Of a stretch of DNA of 64,000 nt, positions 38,072-48,024 are shown in pieces (positions within the stretch are counted from its first letter, which is position 1; every line of letters begins with the position of its first letter). A model generated the notes under the pieces. That model was not told the origin of the DNA. It saw only the letters and a program-made list of their open reading frames with translations, and searched no databases. A program made the translations under genes and the position numbers. Source of the DNA: Chondrus crispus (lineage: Eukaryota; Rhodophyta; Florideophyceae; Gigartinales; Gigartinaceae); the NCBI RefSeq assembly GCF_000350225.1, contig NW_005179183.1, positions 1-64,000 on the forward strand, written 5' to 3'.

Positions 38072-39670
38072 TCAGTCAAAGTAGTCTTCCAAATCTATGC
38101 TTGGGTCAACAAGCTCTGCTTCGAGTTGGCTTACGTCAAGACCATCGAGAATAAGATTCTCGAACGTCTCAGCCTTGTCCACTTCTCCAACAAGAATGGC
38201 ACCTCGGACACGACCATTGACTAGCACGACCCTGATGTAGTGATCATCCCCCCTCTCGCCCCCACTCTCCACCATTCTGTAATCATCCTTCACACCTTGT
38301 GCATTATACCGACCCAACAAAACCACCTTTTTGTTGAAGAACTGCGTAGCGTGAGCGAATACATCAAAGTCAAGGCCCAAACAGGCCGCAGGTTCTCCCT
38401 GCAAATACCTGGCCATGCTCTGAGCGCATGCTCGACCGGCAGTCTGCGCTTGAGACCACAACCGCATTTGTATCCAGTCGGCTCCGACGGTATCTAGTCT
38501 CACGGTTGTGCAATCTCCAGCGGCGAAAAGACCTCGAACATTCGTTGACATGTTCTCCGCAGAAACAAGAATTCCTCCTGGACAGCCACTGAGAGACGCT
38601 TCCCGTTTGGACGCAAACCCTTGATCGATTTCGATCCCGCTCCCCCGTAGCCAATTCACGTTGGGTAGCACACCAGTGCCGACGAGGATAACGTCGGCGC
38701 CTACCATCGAACCATCCGATAAATGTGCCACGATCGGCCATACCCCGGCGTCATCTTTTGTAACGCGAAGAATCTCACACTCTTTTGCTATACGCACAAT
38801 CTTTTGCGAATTCGTGCTACGACCTTCAAGCTCGGTGTATTTGGAAGGCTGTTGGATTTCAATTTTGCCTTTCTTGTCGAATAGGACGGGTTGAAATCTG
38901 CGACTGACCCATTCTGGACCCACGCCTGCTCCAAACGCGTCGATGTTTCTCCCCTTTTCAGTCTCATTTGAGGAGGCAGAGGATGCGATAGTAGACTGTG
39001 CACTAAGGGGCGACGCAGAAGATCCGCTTCCAGTGACATCACGATTCTCCGGTAGACTATCACCAAGCGACTCGCAGGACAACTGGCCGAGGCCAAACAC
39101 GTTGGAAAGCTGCTCAGCGGCGCGCTTATCAAAGAACGGACTTCCAACATGCGTGCCCTTCATGACCCAAACGATGTGACAACGAGCGATCTCATGGACA
39201 AGCTCCATAGCAATTCCGCCAGCGCCCACAACGACGGCCCTCCTCGCGCCGGCCAGCTTTCGCTTGAGGGAGTCAACGGAGCAAGTGTCGCGCAGTGTGA
39301 GAACGCTGTCACCCGCCGCCCTGAGTGCGTGGGGCGAGAACGGGGCGGCGCCCGTGGCGATGCAGCAAGCGGAGAAGCGAAAGACGGCGCCCGACTGGCA
39401 GCGGACTTGCCCGTCTCGCACGGCGACGGCGCGGTCCTGTACGAAGACGATGCCGCGCGCGCGGCTCCACTCGGCGGCATCGACGTCGGAGATCGCGAGG
39501 TCGAGGGCCGAGCGCGTGAGCTTGGCGACTAGCGTGCAGGCTTTGATGATGGGCTGCGGGTCGATGAGCGTGACGGTCAGAGGGGTGTCGGGCGGAGTCA
39601 GGGCGGACAGCTCCAGCGCGCAGGTGGCGCCGGCTACGCCGCCGCCGAGGACGACAGCTTGTGCGGGCAT
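38072..39670 (-). CDS. PYROXD1: PYROXD1 homologue, FAD pyridine-nucleotide oxidoreductase
   Basis: A 532-residue frame from the ATG at 39670. The N-terminal FAD-binding fold has VVLGGGVAGATCALEL. A second Rossmann motif is VVVGAGGIAMELVHE, with VLTLRDTCSVDSLKRKL just before it. The C-terminal FAD site has the AAGDCTT motif. The last part (FAHATQFFNKKVVLLGRYNA, ETFENLILDGLDVSQLEAEL, terminal DLEDYFD) is diagnostic for PYROXD1. A low-complexity Ser-rich insert occurs mid-protein (about 210-240). In animals PYROXD1 protects the RtcB tRNA-ligase complex from oxidation, so a similar role is plausible here. It shares a 790 bp divergent intergenic region with SHMT. Confidence 0.9.
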   Translation of the reverse strand: MPAQAVVLGGGVAGATCALELSALTPPDTPLTVTLIDPQPIIKACTLVAKLTRSALDLAISDVDAAEWSRARGIVFVQDRAVAVRDGQVRCQSGAVFRFSACCIATGAAPFSPHALRAAGDSVLTLRDTCSVDSLKRKLAGARRAVVVGAGGIAMELVHEIARCHIVWVMKGTHVGSPFFDKRAAEQLSNVFGLGQLSCESLGDSLPENRDVTGSGSSASPLSAQSTIASSASSNETEKGRNIDAFGAGVGPEWVSRRFQPVLFDKKGKIEIQQPSKYTELEGRSTNSQKIVRIAKECEILRVTKDDAGVWPIVAHLSDGSMVGADVILVGTGVLPNVNWLRGSGIEIDQGFASKREASLSGCPGGILVSAENMSTNVRGLFAAGDCTTVRLDTVGADWIQMRLWSQAQTAGRACAQSMARYLQGEPAACLGLDFDVFAHATQFFNKKVVLLGRYNAQGVKDDYRMVESGGERGDDHYIRVVLVNGRVRGAILVGEVDKAETFENLILDGLDVSQLEAELVDPSIDLEDYFD

Positions 39671-40460
39671 GGTGTGCAGGAAGGGGTGGTTGGAGGGGGT
39701 GGGCGTTACATGGCTTGTGTGCGGGGGACAACGGGAGAGGAAAGGGGTTAGAGGAAAGGGGTTGCGTCTCGCGGTGGTTGAGCGTCGCGGTGGTTGTCGC
39801 AGATGAGTGTGATCGCTACAATGGTCGAGGGGGTGTTAAGATTGGCGTCGCAGTTTCCCAAAGAAATGGCGATTTTGTGACGTGGATGGACAGATGATTC
39901 AGATGACATTTACTGTACAGCGTACACAAGTGGATCATTACAGTTGTGAGTACAGTTCAAGCAAAACATCAAGCAAAACGTGTCTCGAGACAGAGGGGCG
40001 GAGAAACAGTTGTTGCATGCGGAAGATGAAATAAGGATTAAAGCCTGTAGCGAGCACCCGCGACCTCCGCGCTTAATCTTCCAAAAGATCGGGCGAGAGA
40101 GATCTCAGCGGAGGCTCAAACAGCTAACATTACAGTATGTCCCTGAAAGGTGGCGGAGGGGGTGAACTGAGGCGCAACCGAGAGTCGCTTCATACGTCGG
40201 CCCACGCGATTGGCTGACAAGTGCGCCACTGGCGGCCAGAGATCCGCTCGCACATGTGTCCTCGATCATACCGCGAGCATGTGGTCACCAGAGCACACAG
40301 CCCTCGCCCTTATCCCTTTTCTTCATCTTTCTGCAATCTCCCCCTTTTCACACTTTCCCCCCTGTCCCACTCCACATACATACATACCCTTTCCACCCCC
40401 CCTCGCACTCCCCCAACCCTCCCTCGGCACACCCCGTCTTCCGTTTTCTATCATCCCATA
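39671..40460. promoter_or_regulatory. Divergent promoter region PYROXD1 / SHMT
   Basis: 790 bp between two head-to-head starts. A reverse CCAAT box (GCGATTGGCTGAC) lies near 40206, and TACTGTA motifs lie near 39911 and 40133. The 140 bases before the SHMT start are almost pure C/T (TCTTCATCTTTCTGC... CCCTCCCTCGG). The first 90 bases upstream of PYROXD1 are likewise C/T-rich on its own strand. Confidence 0.55.
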
Positions 40461-41945
40461 ATGCTGCGCACATCAGCCCTGCGCGGCGTGCTCCGCCGCA
40501 CCCTGGCTACCCCGGCCGTCAACCATGCCGCCGCTGTGTCCGCCCTTAACCAGCCGCTCTCTGAAGTCGACCCCGAGATGTTCGACATCATCGAGCATGA
40601 GAAGGCCCGTCAAATCAAGTCCATCCAGCTCATCCCTTCTGAGAATTTCACCTCTCGCGCAGTCATGGAAGCCGTCGGCTCAGTTATGACTAATAAGTAC
40701 TCAGAAGGATACCCAGGGGCACGCTACTACGGTGGTAACGAGTTTATTGACATGTCCGAACGCCTCTGTCAGCAGCGTGCTTTGGAAGCTTTCAATGTCT
40801 CTCCGGATGACTGGGGTGTCAACGTCCAAGCCCTGTCCGGAAGCCCCAGTAACCTCGCGGTGTACACAGCCCTACTCAAGCCCCATGACAGAATCCTCTC
40901 TCTAGATTTGCCTCATGGTGGCCATCTGTCCCATGGTTTCATGACGGATAAGAAGCGCGTGTCCGCTACCTCTCTGTTCTTTGAGTCCATGCCGTACCGT
41001 CTCGATGAGAGTACTGGCATCATTGATTACGACAAGCTCGAGGAATCGGCCGTTCTATTCCGCCCCAAGCTTATCATTGCGGGCGCCAGCGCGTACTCGC
41101 GCCATTACGACTATCCCCGCATGCGCGCCATTGCCGATAAAGTCGGCGCTTATCTTCATGCAGATATTGCACATATTTCCGGACTCGTTGCTGCGGGCGT
41201 CGTCCCGTCCCCCTTCGAATATGCCGACGTCATCACCACCACCACTCACAAAGCTCTCAGAGGTCCTCGCGGTGCTCTCATCTTCTTCCGTAAGGGCCTC
41301 CGCTCAGTCGATAAGAAGGGCAAGGAAATCATGTACAACCTGGAAAACCCAATCAACTCGGCCGTCTTCCCGGGTCTTCAGGGGGGTCCCCACAACCACA
41401 CCATTGCCGCCCTTGCAGTTGCGCTCAAGCAGGCTAAAGAACCAGAGTTTGTTGCGTACCAGGAGAAAGTTCTCAGCAACTCCCAAGTCCTCGCAAATGA
41501 GCTGATGGGAAAGGGTTATGAGCTTGTCTCCGGAGGAACAGATAATCATCTGATGCTAGTAAACCTGAAAGCACGAGGAATGGATGGCGCACGGGCAGAG
41601 CGCGTCCTGGAACTGGCAGGTATTGCACTTAACAAGAACACTGTCCCAGGGGACAAGTCTGCTTTCAACCCCGGCGGTATTCGAATGGGCACACATGCCA
41701 TGACAACCCGCGGCTGCGAGGAATCTGACTTTCAACAAATTGCAAACTACCTGGATAGAGGTATCGAAATTGCTGCGAAGATTAAAAAGGACCTCGGGAC
41801 AGGAGTTAAGATGGCCGCCTACCGCGAGGCACTTGACAATGGCGCAGGGGCTACTGAAATTGCTGAGCTGAAGGGAGAAGTGGAAGCCTTTTCTATTGGT
41901 TTTGAACCCATCGGCTTCGACCGTGCAGATATGGTGTACCCGTAG
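40461..41945 (+). CDS. SHMT: Serine hydroxymethyltransferase, mitochondrial type
   Basis: A 494-residue frame from the ATG at 40461. The first roughly 28 residues are Arg/Ala/Leu-rich without acids ([20 protein letters not shown]), a mitochondrial targeting peptide. The PLP enzyme follows: [36 protein letters not shown], and the PLP-lysine motif [29 protein letters not shown] and the C-terminal [16 protein letters not shown] are also present. It interconverts serine and glycine with tetrahydrofolate and works with the glycine decarboxylase complex in one-carbon metabolism and photorespiration. The length is normal. It is convergent with the XRN gene, about 470 bp apart. Confidence 0.97.
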   Translation: MLRTSALRGVLRRTLATPAVNHAAAVSALNQPLSEVDPEMFDIIEHEKARQIKSIQLIPSENFTSRAVMEAVGSVMTNKYSEGYPGARYYGGNEFIDMSERLCQQRALEAFNVSPDDWGVNVQALSGSPSNLAVYTALLKPHDRILSLDLPHGGHLSHGFMTDKKRVSATSLFFESMPYRLDESTGIIDYDKLEESAVLFRPKLIIAGASAYSRHYDYPRMRAIADKVGAYLHADIAHISGLVAAGVVPSPFEYADVITTTTHKALRGPRGALIFFRKGLRSVDKKGKEIMYNLENPINSAVFPGLQGGPHNHTIAALAVALKQAKEPEFVAYQEKVLSNSQVLANELMGKGYELVSGGTDNHLMLVNLKARGMDGARAERVLELAGIALNKNTVPGDKSAFNPGGIRMGTHAMTTRGCEESDFQQIANYLDRGIEIAAKIKKDLGTGVKMAAYREALDNGAGATEIAELKGEVEAFSIGFEPIGFDRADMVYP

Positions 41946-42415
41946 ATACTGTATCTTACGCACGGGGACCGGTTTTCGCAGAGATAGGCACCGATTTGAA
42001 AGTTTGTTTGAGTATATCAGATGCGGTTAACAAGTGTTGATTTACAGAGCCCAAAATCTCCTTCACCTTGAAAATACTGCAGTGGTCACATATTCCCTCC
42101 ATGAAGTTCTTATAGTCGACCCAAACCCATCCTTGATTGCCAACCATACACATTGTATCAATGGACCCTCATCTTACGCCTTCTTCCGTTGCTAGAGCGG
42201 CAGGTTTTTTTGTAATAGGACTTTGTTTTGCTGAACGCCAGAAGCAAATCGCAGTTTTCTCAGAATGAAGCAATTCGGACCAAATTTCTTCCGCTCTTTC
42301 TGCTTGCCCATACCACAGTATTTCGGGAGCTTCTAGAGAAAGTAAGCCTCTGTCAAGGTGCAGTGAAACCCCAATAATAGAAATGATGTGCCTTTTATCC
42401 CTGCTCGACGGAGCG
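41946..42415. other. 3' flanks between SHMT and XRN
   Basis: 470 bp shared by the 3' ends of two convergent genes. A palindrome GATACTGTATC sits just after the SHMT stop. Nothing else stands out. Confidence 0.5.
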
Positions 42416-44503
42416 CTATTGGCGCCCTCCTCCCCGGGAATCTGTCCCACGACCTCTACCTCCCCGACTTCCACGACCGCGACCTCGACCGCTTCCGCGT
42501 GAGCTTCTGTTAGATGAGGCAGTAGATCTTGCGTCCTGCGCGCTTGAACGACTAGCGGAACCGTGCTCGCTGCCTCCTCCACGGAGAGAAGACTGCCTGT
42601 GCCCGGTTCCGTTTGAAACACCTCGCCGCGGACTTGGTGTCCTCGTTGGACTTGAAGGACTTCTTGATCTCTCAGAGTAGGGAACAAAATATTTCGAAGT
42701 ACGCACGGGCACCACTTCAATATCTGACGTCGGATAATCTTGAGCATAAAACCAATATTCCGGTCCAAATTCGTCACGCTTCCTCTCAACCTCCGAGAAC
42801 TGCTCTTTGTCGATTGCATTGACCTCCGCGAGCAGCCTTTTCTCATCAATGAAGGGAACGATAACTATAGCCTCCCAGGAATTTCGCTTTCCGTTCATAT
42901 CCGTCTCAAAGTCGACTGGATAAAATTCTGCAACGGCGGATTCCGGCGTCAGCATCATCTTGCCCATTGGAGCAGGTAAAAAGTGGGCCGACGCCGGAGG
43001 CAGAACGGCCATTAGTTGTGTGAGAGGTCTGAAAGGCCGCCCTTTCTGGAATCCGACCTTGATACTCCGCAAGTTCTTCATATCACTCGCGAGGACGGCG
43101 TAAAAGTCTGGATAAAACCAATTCCATGACGAAACCCCGTTGTGATAGTACTGCAAGACCCAGTGTAGTCCCTCCATATGTATCCTCTTTAACCTCTCCA
43201 CATTCTGCGAACCGCCTTCACCATCAACATCGAAATTGAACTTTTGCTTATAATATTCACGGCGATATGCAGGAGTTCTGTACGCAGCCATATTGTCAGA
43301 GAAGGCGCGATTTTCAAAGTAGTCGGATTCGCTTTGCGACAGCTTTGTCAGAAAGGACTCGAGGCGATCATGATGGAGTTTGTGCCCCAACGTGATATAC
43401 CCGCCCCATGTCGGCAGCAATTCCTTGTATACTCTAAACATTATATTGATAGCGCCTTCTGCAATGTCGAGATGAGGCAAATTGGGAATAAAATCGTTGC
43501 CGACAAGCATACACATGAACACAAAATCGTCGACAACGCGACGCGCTTCAAGTTTCAGAACGGGTCTTCGCTTCTCCCCCGTGCCATTCATCGATTTTGA
43601 TTGCTCTCTCGGAAACGTCGCGAGCATTGCTTTCCTTTCAAACTTGCTAGGCGGCCTCCGTGATCTCCTGTCAAACGGACGCTCGAACGGATCTCCGGTC
43701 TCAGTTCTCTTAAACTCAAGAAACAACATATCTCGGAGCATAGCAATTTCAAGTAACTCAAACTCGTTGGCGTCGTTCTCCGTTCCCTTCATCTTCGGTA
43801 CTTTCCTTCCGTTCCTGGAAAATTTCATTTTTTCCCGCAGAAGTGTGAAATGAGGCGCGTGGGCGACAAGGCCAAGCATCACTAGATCCGCATCCAGACC
43901 ATACATGCAATGCCTTATTTCTGGACTGTACTGATCAGACTTTTGCCAGCTGCGGATGTGATCCATAATCTTGTGCTCCCCTTCTCCTGGGACTTCTGAA
44001 CCAGAGAAAACGACAGTGCAGCCCTTTTGCCAGGCCGGATCGGTGCTCATTTTTTCATGTATCCATGTACGAAAGCGTTCGGACAGGTTGTACATAAATT
44101 CGGTTCCCGGCGTGATGCAGTTGGAGTCAAACGGCTTTCCCTCTGGAACTTCTTCTCCTCTTTCAATTGCTTCGATAATATTTCGTTCAGCATCTTTCGC
44201 AGAGCGGAACCTTCTTGAGCGCTGTTGATTCATTTTCGCTCTTGGAGCGACTCCATCAACAGCGAGAAACATGAGCTTGGTGGGAGCCATGATGCGAAAC
44301 AGCCTTTCAGTGTATTCGAATATGCTCGCGAACATTTCCTCAATGTTCTCAATTGCAATTTTGTCATCGTTTGGATGAGTGCACTGATGAATGATGCCAT
44401 TCATATCAAGATAGAAATGGTCAAAGACGTGGTCTTCATCAAGACGCTGCATAATTAGGGGATACCGGTCCGTGAGGAACCGGAACATCTTGGGAATTCC
44501 CAT
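42416..44503 (-). CDS. 5'-3' exoribonuclease, short XRN1-like
   Basis: A 695-residue frame from the ATG at 44503, beginning MGIPKMFRFLTDRYPLI as in XRN proteins. The conserved XRN N-terminal nuclease runs to about residue 240, with HFYLDMNGIIHQCTHPNDD, FLAVDGVAPRAKMNQQRSRRF, VVFSGSEVPGEGEHKI and MYGLDADLVMLGLVAHAP. The second conserved region includes CMLVGNDFIPNLPHLDI and YYHNGVSSWNWFYPDFYA. The acidic metal-binding residues are present. There is no CCHC knuckle like XRN2/Rat1, and the long C-terminal half of animal or yeast XRN1 is missing. In its place is an Arg/Gly-rich tail. The enzyme should degrade 5'-monophosphorylated RNA after decapping. The RGG tail may bind RNA. Confidence 0.93.
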   Translation of the reverse strand: MGIPKMFRFLTDRYPLIMQRLDEDHVFDHFYLDMNGIIHQCTHPNDDKIAIENIEEMFASIFEYTERLFRIMAPTKLMFLAVDGVAPRAKMNQQRSRRFRSAKDAERNIIEAIERGEEVPEGKPFDSNCITPGTEFMYNLSERFRTWIHEKMSTDPAWQKGCTVVFSGSEVPGEGEHKIMDHIRSWQKSDQYSPEIRHCMYGLDADLVMLGLVAHAPHFTLLREKMKFSRNGRKVPKMKGTENDANEFELLEIAMLRDMLFLEFKRTETGDPFERPFDRRSRRPPSKFERKAMLATFPREQSKSMNGTGEKRRPVLKLEARRVVDDFVFMCMLVGNDFIPNLPHLDIAEGAINIMFRVYKELLPTWGGYITLGHKLHHDRLESFLTKLSQSESDYFENRAFSDNMAAYRTPAYRREYYKQKFNFDVDGEGGSQNVERLKRIHMEGLHWVLQYYHNGVSSWNWFYPDFYAVLASDMKNLRSIKVGFQKGRPFRPLTQLMAVLPPASAHFLPAPMGKMMLTPESAVAEFYPVDFETDMNGKRNSWEAIVIVPFIDEKRLLAEVNAIDKEQFSEVERKRDEFGPEYWFYAQDYPTSDIEVVPVRTSKYFVPYSERSRSPSSPTRTPSPRRGVSNGTGHRQSSLRGGGSEHGSASRSSAQDARSTASSNRSSRGSGRGRGRGSRGGRGRGTDSRGGGRQ

Positions 44504-46371
44504 GGTAGATGTTTAAGATGAGACCGGGATTCCAATCAAACATGCGGATCAGGGACCGGGCAATACAGCTCAGTTCTGATTCTGAATAGGCACCGAGATT
44601 TTGCGAGTTGCGGTGCAAAAAAAAGGGGCACCGGCAGCGTCGCCTTTTGAGAAACGCTCACCGTAGAGCTCTTCTTCCGCAAAGGTCGAGGTCCTAAAGC
44701 TATGTTCTTCAAAAGGGGTTTACGGTCTCGTTCTGTTAAGATGCGAGTGAAGCAGATATCCAGCTCTTTGTAAGGACGGCGAGGGGGAGATCGAACGTGT
44801 GACCTGATGTGGAATCAATAACGGTGAAGTCAAAATAGTGTACACAGTACCCAAGGGTACAGTACACGTGATGCCTGATCTCAACAATAGGGGGCCCAGT
44901 CATAACTGCAAATCTTATTTTACTCGTCCAGTATAGACACGGGTACACGTGTGTTTCATTCCTATAAAATGCATTGCGTTCAACCTCGTCCTCGTTGCGT
45001 CAGCAACACGTTCACATCTCCGCCACCGTCGTTCAGATGTAACCGTCTCGCCCGCAATGCACTAATTCCACTATCTGCTGAAGATTGCTAATAAGTACTG
45101 TGTTCAGGTCAGTACTCGTTCACTTTCAGTGCTTGCAATCTTGCCTCGAGCCGTGTGTTTTCGACAGATGAACACAAAGCATCCAGGGCAAACACGAATG
45201 ACGGTGCCTTTTTGCGGGATAAGAAATTAGATGCTGCGTTATCATCGTGGTTTGCAGAAAATTTGACGTGTTGCCGAGAACACCCCCAACCCATCAGAAA
45301 GAAGAGGAAGCTCGCTACCAGGTTGAAATGTTCCGAGAGTCACAACCGTCACGTCCTTGTCATCTCATCAAGAAATTTGAAAGAAATTATCCTTTGGAAC
45401 CGTATGCTGTCAGGCAGCTTCAGTGCTTCCCAGGAAAGGTAGATCACTGACCTCTCTCTCTCTTTAAGCGGGTACTTCCTATGAACACGGAAAGGAGGTG
45501 TCGACACTCGCCTCTTCTTCCGGAAAAAGAACCGATCCTCGCGAGCAAATATTGCTCAGATGTTGTTGTAGGTTTCAGGAGCGTGCACCTGAGCCGAGGG
45601 CTTTACATGACACCCGATTCCCCCAACTTTCCGGCACTTGATGAAGTCGAAACATAGATATATTTTCACGGCCCCTTCGGATGCAGTATTTGTACAGTCG
45701 GGAAAGGGCCCTTCTTTAGCAACTTTATGTGACGTCGACGCGGGAAGGACCAGTGCGCACATCTTGATGCTTTCTTGAGTAGTCTCAGGAATACCGAGTC
45801 TGATTTACCTTCTATGTCAGTGAAGAATGTGATCAAAGCAAAGTATAGTGTTCCTGGCAGCTATGCTTGCCGCTCTCCGACCAGAAAATACTTAAGGATG
45901 GCCGGTGTGGAGGAAACCTAATCAGTGCAAAAGAAGCCCCAGCTCTTATCACCATGCGTTGATTTCTCGGAAACAAGTAAATTTCTTCTGACGAGCATCT
46001 GGCTGGGCCGCCTAGCCATGCACGTGGTTTGAAGGACATTCGGGACTACACACGGTCGTTTCGCATGCAGTTACGCAGCAGTACAATTCCGTGGCATAAT
46101 CTAAGAAACTCGTACGTCCGTTGCTGTACCGTCCAGCCGCCTCTTTCTTTTGTCCTCCTTGTGGAACTTGTTACGCATTTAAAGCCCAGCTCCCCGGGCC
46201 TCATCTTCAACTTGCGCATTCTGCTTGCCGAATCCAATATTCATACTTTCTACATGGCGTACTTTTTCGGACCAGTACAATTCAGCAGTACTAAAATCAC
46301 CCATCAATATCTTCACTCTGTCATCACACACTTCCAGGAGAAGAAGCGGCGGACGTAGACCTTGCTTCACT
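44504..46371. other. Divergent intergenic region XRN / malectin-kelch
   Basis: 1.9 kb between two head-to-head starts. An imperfect palindrome around GTACCCAAGGGTAC lies at about 44838-44868 and contains TACAGTA. A 95-codon open frame at 45155-45442 resembles nothing known, and I do not call it. No other structure is seen. Confidence 0.5.
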
Positions 46372-48024
46372 ATGATGAAACTATCTTTGTTGTTTTCGCT
46401 CGGTGTTTTGTTATCCGCGTGTTGTGCTCAGGACCCGGAGATTGACTACATCAAAGTCAACGTTGGTGGACCAGACCTATTCGATATCGGCTTTTTAGCT
46501 GATGAGCCTTATTTTTATGCCGATAGTACCGCGGAGACGAAGTCCTACGAGGACGCCAATGCCCCAGTAGCACAAATCCCTTGGGGAGAAGTGTATCGCA
46601 CCCATCGCTATGCTGAAGGTGGAATTCTGTCATACAAGTTTCCAGTTCCCAATGGCGTTTTCGCTGTTGGCCTTTTGTTCGTCGAGCAATATGACGGTGC
46701 CGCCAAGCAAGGTGGTCGTGTATTCGATCTTTACGTTAACGACGTGTTGCTGGAGCAAAACATCGACGTTTGGACGATGGCAGGAAAAAAACTCTACGAA
46801 CCTTACTATATGGAAAAGCCTAACATACATCCGGTTGACGGGCACATTACGGTTTCTCTCGTTCCCAAGAATGAAAATCCGATGCTTTCAGGCATCGTCA
46901 TAGCTGGGAAGAATGCAGCATCTGTATTGTGGGAAACCAAGGCCCCGTCCACAGACGCCTCAGTCGGAAGACGGCCGCTCCCTACTGCACCAATCGCGAC
47001 AATTGGTCCCATAACCCCTGTTGTCACCCCAAATCCACACCAGAAGGAACTCACGATCCCTTCAAGCCCTGGTGCATGGACGGACGTAAAATATAGCAGT
47101 GGGAGCCCAGTTGCTCGTCACGAAGCGTGTGCTGTTTTCGTAGACGGCCTCGTCTACAGTATTGGCGGGCGTGGCATGAAACCTGTCAGCGTATTCAACC
47201 CGATGAGTGGAGAATGGAGCCAGAGAACTGGACCGCCAGTTGAAATTAATCACATGCAGTGCATTCACCACGAGAACAAGATTTACACTGGAGGTTCTTG
47301 GTACGGAAAATTCCCGTACGAGCAGGAGCACGAAGTGATGTGGACCTACGATATTCTCTCAGATTCATGGAATAGCGTAGAGGGTCTTCCAGAGGGCAGA
47401 CGGCGTGGGGGAGGAGCGTTTGTTGTGTACGAAGGCAAGTTTTACCTTTCCCATGGAGCGATTGGTGGACATGGAACTCATGCAACCGCGACCTCAATGT
47501 TGGATATGTACGATCCCAAAACTGATATATGGACGCCTCTTCCGGATGGCCCGACACCACGTGATCACACTGCCGGAGCAGTTGTGAATGGAAAGCTTTG
47601 CGTCGCAGGTGGTCGTAACGGCGCGTCTTCGGACTTTTGGAACGCAAATATTGCCCCCGTTGTATGCTACTCATTCAAGACAGGTACATGGGAGTCGAAA
47701 GCTTCCCTCCCGGTCCCTCGCGGCGGTTCTATGGTAGGCACTACATGCTCAGGATTGGTCATGATTGCTGGCGGAGAAGGCAAAACTCAAACGAACCAGG
47801 CGGGACAAGCGTATGATAGAGTTGACTTTTACGATGAGTCGAAAGATGTCTTCTTGGAACCCTCGTACATGACGAGTCGCCGACATGGTTCTGGTATGGC
47901 TATTACATCTTGTGAATGTGGTATGATTTACGTGCCTTCTGGCTCAGCTGGACTCGGGGGCGGTCCCGAAGTCACTACAACTGATGCTTGGTCTGTTGAC
48001 GGGGTTGTGCAACAATGCGCATAA
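46372..48024 (+). CDS. Secreted malectin-kelch protein
   Basis: A 550-residue frame with the ATG at 46372 (a second ATG follows immediately). Residues 1-19 are a signal peptide (MKLSLLFSLGVLLSACCA). A malectin-type carbohydrate-binding domain follows at about 25-185 (DYIKVNVGGPDLFDIGFLAD, YRTHRYAEGGILSYKFPVPN, FAVGLLFVEQY). After a Pro/Thr linker, about residues 240-550 form a kelch beta-propeller with recurring Gly-Gly and Trp positions (VYSIGGRGM, MWTYDILSDSWNSVEGLP, MLDMYDPKTDIWTPLPDGP, LCVAGGRNG, VMIAGGEGK). No transmembrane anchor is visible. It probably binds cell-wall or ER glycans. Catalytic activity is not indicated. Confidence 0.88.
   Translation: MMKLSLLFSLGVLLSACCAQDPEIDYIKVNVGGPDLFDIGFLADEPYFYADSTAETKSYEDANAPVAQIPWGEVYRTHRYAEGGILSYKFPVPNGVFAVGLLFVEQYDGAAKQGGRVFDLYVNDVLLEQNIDVWTMAGKKLYEPYYMEKPNIHPVDGHITVSLVPKNENPMLSGIVIAGKNAASVLWETKAPSTDASVGRRPLPTAPIATIGPITPVVTPNPHQKELTIPSSPGAWTDVKYSSGSPVARHEACAVFVDGLVYSIGGRGMKPVSVFNPMSGEWSQRTGPPVEINHMQCIHHENKIYTGGSWYGKFPYEQEHEVMWTYDILSDSWNSVEGLPEGRRRGGGAFVVYEGKFYLSHGAIGGHGTHATATSMLDMYDPKTDIWTPLPDGPTPRDHTAGAVVNGKLCVAGGRNGASSDFWNANIAPVVCYSFKTGTWESKASLPVPRGGSMVGTTCSGLVMIAGGEGKTQTNQAGQAYDRVDFYDESKDVFLEPSYMTSRRHGSGMAITSCECGMIYVPSGSAGLGGGPEVTTTDAWSVDGVVQQCA

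Noticed and set aside
45155..45442. 95-codon gene between XRN and malectin-kelch
   Set aside because: No recognisable domain, no leader-like upstream sequence.
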